This document shows, one piece after another, positions 60,270 to 64,000 of a DNA stretch of 64,000 nucleotides. The position numbers were made by a program, and so were the translations under genes. Where the stretch lies: contig NZ_FYEY01000001.1 of the NCBI RefSeq assembly GCF_900187385.1, positions 7,874,001-7,938,000 of the forward strand. The letters are read 5' to 3'. The stretch is from Streptomyces sp. 2114.4 (GTDB taxonomy: Bacteria; Actinomycetota; Actinomycetes; Streptomycetales; Streptomycetaceae). Position 1 is the first letter of the stretch; each line of letters opens with the position of its first letter. The notes beneath the pieces are model-generated. The model ran no database searches and was not told the DNA's origin. It worked only from the letters and a program-made list of their open reading frames with translations.

Positions 60270-61304
60270 ATGGCCGCCTCCCTCGACGAAGGCCACCTAG
60301 CCGCGTATTACGCGCACCCTCCGCAGGCCACGCCTGCCCCGGAGGTCAAGCCCGACCCCGAGATGGTGAAGGAGCTCTACGCCAACTCCAGCCGCGTCCT
60401 GGACGGCCTTGTCGTCCGGGGCCGGATGGATGAGGGCAACGAGGTGTCCGCGATCACCTGCCCCGACTGCTGGGCCAAGGGGCTGCGATCGGTGTGTGCG
60501 GCGCGCCATCGCTGGCAGATGGACGAGGTCGAGGACTCCGTTTTGGCCAACGCGCTCGGGGTGATGGACCAGCGGCTCCAGGCAGCCGGCTGGCTCAAGC
60601 TGGAAGAGGCTCCGGGACAGAGTGTCTCACTGGCCGCGGAGGGTGGTGCCGGGCACCGCGTCCAGGCCTCGCTGGTCCCCGGTCAGCGTCGGCTCGTTGT
60701 CGAGGTCACCGCGCCCCATGATCAACGGACGCGGGACCTTCTGCCGGCCAGCGGGGGCGCGCTGTCGGAGGAACCCCAGCACCACAGCGACGTACGAGAG
60801 CTCAGCAGCCGCTACGGCTCGACTACCTCGATGACGAGCTCGTCCGGGGAATCAGCGGAACTGCGGGCGCAGATGGACGCGTTCGTGCGAGGTGAAGGGG
60901 ATCCGCAGGCACTGGTCGAGGCCGCGCAGGAGGCGGAGCTGCTGCTCCCCCTGCTCGGCGAGGGCGCGGTGTGGAGCGGGGAGATCGAGGACATCCGCTG
61001 GCTGTTCGCCTTCACTAGCACCCGCGAGATGCACGCCTTCCTGCAGCAGAAATGGGAGGCCGCCAGGCCAGGCGAACTACCTGCCGAGCTGGCCCGGCAC
61101 GCGCGCTACCTGTGCGTGAGCGGCGAGGAGCTGCTGCACGAGCTGCTTCCTGCGCTGGTGGGGCGGGACCGGGTCCCGATGGGGGTCGTCGTGGACGTGA
61201 CCTCCGAACTGCGCGCCTTCCTGCCACCGGTGTCCGGGATCGTGCCGGATGAGATTGCGCTCGATAAACAATCCGTCGTCAACGGGGAGGTGGCCGCGTC
61301 GTGA
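60270..61304 (+). CDS. SseB-like protein, first gene of a T7SS-type toxin operon
   Basis: ATG at 60270 is chosen over 60243 because GAGGAGGGG lies 4-5 bases upstream. The 344-residue protein has an N-terminal part with CPDCWAKGLRSVC (possible metal site) and a C-terminal SseB-like domain: LLPLLGEGAVWSGEIEDIRW, LFAFTSTREMHAFL and GVVVDVTSELRAFLPP. SseB-like proteins are common beside secreted effector genes and may be chaperones or immunity proteins. Its stop overlaps the next start by four bases. Confidence 0.65.
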   Translation: MAASLDEGHLAAYYAHPPQATPAPEVKPDPEMVKELYANSSRVLDGLVVRGRMDEGNEVSAITCPDCWAKGLRSVCAARHRWQMDEVEDSVLANALGVMDQRLQAAGWLKLEEAPGQSVSLAAEGGAGHRVQASLVPGQRRLVVEVTAPHDQRTRDLLPASGGALSEEPQHHSDVRELSSRYGSTTSMTSSSGESAELRAQMDAFVRGEGDPQALVEAAQEAELLLPLLGEGAVWSGEIEDIRWLFAFTSTREMHAFLQQKWEAARPGELPAELARHARYLCVSGEELLHELLPALVGRDRVPMGVVVDVTSELRAFLPPVSGIVPDEIALDKQSVVNGEVAAS

Positions 61305-61909
61305 GTGGTGGGGGTTTCGGGGTCGATCCGCAGATCCTGAAGCAGGTGTCCAAGGGCATCAACGATGCGCTGGACGAGCTGAAGAAGATCACGGATGCGA
61401 CTGAGGCGACCACGGGTCAGGGCTTCTCCGATCTGTCGGTGTCGCCGACCGTGATGGGGCACTCCGATGCTTCTCAGTGGCTGGACGACTTCGCCAGGCG
61501 TTGGGGCTGGGAGGTCCAGGCGCTCCTGGACGAGGGCGACGACGTGGCCGGGACGTTGGATCTGAACGCGGGCTACTACCAGGAGGCGGAAGAGTACGGC
61601 ACGGGCGTCCTCAAGGACGTGGTGCTGTCCGCGACTGCGGACCCGACGCTGACCTCGGAGAAGGCGGAGAAGATGTCCTGGAGCCAGGTGGGCGGCAAGA
61701 TCGAGGACGCCTACACCCCCGACTACTCCATGGACAGTTTCCAGGACGCTGCCAAGGAGAGCCGGAAGAACCTCTCCCACACCTGGACGGACGTCACGGA
61801 GACCGGAGTGGCCGGGGGCCACATCCGGGTGGCGAAGGCCGTCGTCTCCGCACCCTTCAGCGGTGACGACGACGGGCACGACGCCGGCACTTCGGCGAAG
61901 GAGAAGTGA
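61301..61909 (+). CDS. WXG100-like small helical protein
   Basis: GTG at 61301 overlaps the stop of the SseB-like gene. The 202-residue protein has a first helical half (ILKQVSKGINDALDELKKIT) and HSDASQWLDDFARRWGWEVQ near residue 55, where W and G recall the WXG hairpin. The tail is acidic and Ser-rich. In such operons this protein often pairs with the toxin for export by a type VII system. Its TGA overlaps the ATG of the toxin gene (TGATG). Confidence 0.6.
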   Translation: MSGGGFGVDPQILKQVSKGINDALDELKKITDATEATTGQGFSDLSVSPTVMGHSDASQWLDDFARRWGWEVQALLDEGDDVAGTLDLNAGYYQEAEEYGTGVLKDVVLSATADPTLTSEKAEKMSWSQVGGKIEDAYTPDYSMDSFQDAAKESRKNLSHTWTDVTETGVAGGHIRVAKAVVSAPFSGDDDGHDAGTSAKEK

Positions 61910-64000
61910 TGGGCTTCTTCGACGAGGTGGACCGCGTCACCCAGTCGGCCCGCGACACCTTCGCCGACGGGGTGCAGACCGTCACCCACGGCACGTCGAG
62001 GCTGCTTGATGACGTGGGCGCACACGGCTGGGCGGACAAGGCCGACGCAGCCGGCTCCTGGGCGGCCGAGGGGCTGGGTGCCCAGACCCGCGAGCTCGAG
62101 CTGAACGAGACCGACGACCCCGCCCTGCTGCTGCACGGGGACGCGAGCAGCATCCGTAAGTCCGCCCGGCAGGTGAAGAAGTTGGGCGCGGCCTTCGAGC
62201 GTACCGGCCTTGCGCTGCGGAAGATGGATCCCTCGGACTGGCACGGAAAGGCCGCCGACCGCTTTCGCGAGAAGGTGCAGACCCACCCCAAGCGCTGGCT
62301 GAGCGCCGCCGACTCGTTCGAGGACGCGGCCGCTGCGCTGGATCACTACGCCGACACGGTCGAGTGGGCGGGTAAGCAGGCCCGCGAGGCGGTCGAGCGG
62401 TGGAAGCGGGCCCAGAAGCTGACCGTGGCGGCCGTGGAGCAGTACAAGCGCAAGGTCGACGACTACACCGAGCAGGCCGACGCCGACGGGCAGCAGTCCC
62501 CGCAGAAGCCGGGCCCGTTCCACGACCCCGGCGACGAGGGACGCAAGTCCGCGGAGCACCTGCTCAAGACGGCCCGCAGCCAGCGCGACAGCGCCGGCGC
62601 CCAACTGGCCGTGAAGCTCGCCCGAGGCACCGGCCGGGCACCGGCCGAGCCCCAGGGCTTGGACCGCCTCAAGCGCGAAGTCGGCAACACGGTGAAGAAC
62701 CAGCTGGTCGGGGCCGAGCACCAGCTGGGCGGCATCGTCAAGACCGGCACCTCGTTGCTGCGCCTGGTCCGCACGGTCAACCCCCAGGACCCCTACAACC
62801 TGACCCACCCGGCCGACTACACCACCCACCTCACCGGTGTCGCCGGCGGCCTGATTCACACTGCCAACCACCCCACCGAGCTGGTCAAGGGCTTCATCGG
62901 CGAGGGTTGGAGCACCGACCGCAACCAGGCCATCGGCGCCTTCGCGACGAACTTCCTCGGCGGCGGAGGAGCCGCGAGCAAGGTAGGAGCCAAAGCCGTC
63001 GCCCACGGCATGGAAAGCGCTGCCGCCAAAGACGCCGCCAAGACCGTCGGCCAGACCGGCGCCAAGGACGCCGCTGAGCACTCTGCGGCGACCGGTGCCT
63101 CCCACGCGGCCGGGGCGAAGGCCTTCGAAGACGTCGGAGGCGGCCTCGGCCAGGACCTCTCCCATCTGGAGCCCAACCTGGCCATCCAGAACGTTGATCA
63201 AGCCGCCGCGCACTCCTTCGACAGCATGGCGACCGACGGCATGAGCTCCGACCTCAACAAGCTCGAAAACAGCTTCGGGCTCAGCAGCGGGCCGAATCCG
63301 AAGGACATAGACCCCAGCTTCTTTATGGGCGGGCCCAAGGAAGCCCCACCGGGTTGGGGCGACGACGGCTTCACGGTGGGCGACTCTCATGGCGGGGCTA
63401 GCACAGAGGCGAGCCACTCGCTTCCGGATGAGGTTCCACCCGAGACGCCGAAGCAACCAGAGCCCTCGGGGCAGTCGAACTTCGACGAACTACCCGATGC
63501 CGAGAAGCACAAGATCGCCAGCGAGGAACTGTTCGATGGTGCGCGCCGCTTTGACTCCGAGGCCGAAGCGCATGAGTTCGGGCGAAGTCACTGGGACGGG
63601 TTTCGGAAGGAGCTGGACGATGCTCAGTATGATGCCTTGCATGAGTACACAGGCGAAGGTCTTCCCTATGACTACAAGGCTCTCAACAACGACTTGCGAG
63701 GCCTAACGCACAGCGATGATCCAGAGATGGCGCAGCGCATAGCCAGAATCGACGAAGCGCTGGCCAAAAAGCCACTCCCGCAGGACATCGAGGTCCTACG
63801 AGGCACCGGGTACGATCATTGGTTGTCAGAATTCAACATTGACGATCCTACGGACCTGGTCGGTAAGTCAGTGCAAGAGAAGGGCTTCATGTCGACCGCA
63901 GTAGGGAAGGCGACATTCGTCCATCAGCCCGCAATGCTTCATCTGCGTGCGCCCGAAGGGACGCCGGCGGCATACGTCGAAGATGTCAGTCACTTCGGCG
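61909..64000 (+). CDS. Polymorphic toxin: WXG-like N-terminus and ADP-ribosyltransferase C-terminus (partial)
   Basis: The frame from ATG 61909 stays open to the window edge (697 codons). Residues about 1-190 are helical with DPSDWHGKAADRFREKV, a WXG motif used in type VII export. The middle has Gly/Ala-rich FATNFLGGGGAASKVGAKAV near residue 345. From about residue 525 the sequence reads ALHEYTGEGLPYDYKALNND, IDEALAKKPLPQDIEVLRGT and KSVQEKGFMSTAVGKATF, the order of a VIP2/iota-type ADP-ribosyltransferase (Arg in LRG, STS-like MSTA). The ExE site lies beyond 64000. The last 500 bases have lower GC, as expected for an exchanged toxin module. Confidence 0.8.
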   Translation, partial: MGFFDEVDRVTQSARDTFADGVQTVTHGTSRLLDDVGAHGWADKADAAGSWAAEGLGAQTRELELNETDDPALLLHGDASSIRKSARQVKKLGAAFERTGLALRKMDPSDWHGKAADRFREKVQTHPKRWLSAADSFEDAAAALDHYADTVEWAGKQAREAVERWKRAQKLTVAAVEQYKRKVDDYTEQADADGQQSPQKPGPFHDPGDEGRKSAEHLLKTARSQRDSAGAQLAVKLARGTGRAPAEPQGLDRLKREVGNTVKNQLVGAEHQLGGIVKTGTSLLRLVRTVNPQDPYNLTHPADYTTHLTGVAGGLIHTANHPTELVKGFIGEGWSTDRNQAIGAFATNFLGGGGAASKVGAKAVAHGMESAAAKDAAKTVGQTGAKDAAEHSAATGASHAAGAKAFEDVGGGLGQDLSHLEPNLAIQNVDQAAAHSFDSMATDGMSSDLNKLENSFGLSSGPNPKDIDPSFFMGGPKEAPPGWGDDGFTVGDSHGGASTEASHSLPDEVPPETPKQPEPSGQSNFDELPDAEKHKIASEELFDGARRFDSEAEAHEFGRSHWDGFRKELDDAQYDALHEYTGEGLPYDYKALNNDLRGLTHSDDPEMAQRIARIDEALAKKPLPQDIEVLRGTGYDHWLSEFNIDDPTDLVGKSVQEKGFMSTAVGKATFVHQPAMLHLRAPEGTPAAYVEDVSHFG

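Noticed and set aside
61723..63456. 577-residue open frame on the minus strand
   Set aside because: It mirrors the toxin gene, whose plus-strand frame has WXG and ADP-ribosyltransferase motifs and overlapping operon starts.
1..64000. tRNA, rRNA, riboswitch or replication origin
   Set aside because: No cloverleaf-like gene, conserved rRNA stretch, DnaA-box cluster or known riboswitch core was recognised by eye; a covariance-model search would be needed to exclude small RNAs.

Overview
The window reads as a Streptomyces chromosome, most likely an accessory or arm region. Evidence is the very high GC content, GTG and TTG starts with GGAGG-type ribosome sites, mycothiol-dependent enzymes, an F420-type LLM oxidoreductase, an AfsR-like regulator, many secreted lectin, FG-GAP and HAF proteins, and a DmdR/IdeR iron box. 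No tRNA, rRNA or replication origin was seen. Positions come from reading the sequence; no database search was possible.

Layout. 1-8,150: end of a DHA2-type drug exporter, small secreted and membrane proteins, an Asp/Glu racemase, an M20 peptidase, two DinB/mycothiol-type enzymes between IS630 remnants, and a secreted ricin-B lectin. 8,186-13,060: a large BTAD/NB-ARC regulator converging on a DrrAB-like ABC exporter. 13,197-14,548: peptide deformylase divergent from a winged-helix regulator with two palindromic operators at its start codon. 14,645-17,838: a GNAT enzyme, then a decayed betaine/choline ABC system whose lipoprotein is intact, then a DedA fragment. 17,904-22,310: a PAS-GAF-SpoIIE phosphatase, a decayed MFS/SDR/LysR locus and a secreted metzincin-like protease. 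23,034-33,946: an EF-hand protein, methyltransferases (one fused to a Nudix domain), an LLM oxidoreductase, two SDRs (one behind an iron box) and a divergent LysR/quinone oxidoreductase pair. 34,344-49,506: an ABC exporter, lipoproteins, a one-protein HTH-TM-lectin sensor, hemerythrin, FG-GAP and HAF proteins, among many gene and transposase fragments.

50,593-58,417 is a large type I-E-like CRISPR zone: seven array segments, about 60 repeats including degenerate ones, and five copies of one leader, all oriented for leftward transcription. No cas gene lies in the window. Two cargo blocks sit inside arrays. One carries decayed plasmid-like genes and an intact 609-residue protein with a CoiA-like zinc/nuclease N-terminus. 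The other carries a PIN-type toxin-antitoxin pair. IS5 and IS1182 remnants truncate the right side.

60,270-64,000 is an operon with overlapping genes: an SseB-like protein, a WXG100-like protein and a long polymorphic toxin ending in a VIP2-type ADP-ribosyltransferase domain, cut by the window edge. The CRISPR zone with its cargo and this toxin operon are the most promising candidates for new biology.
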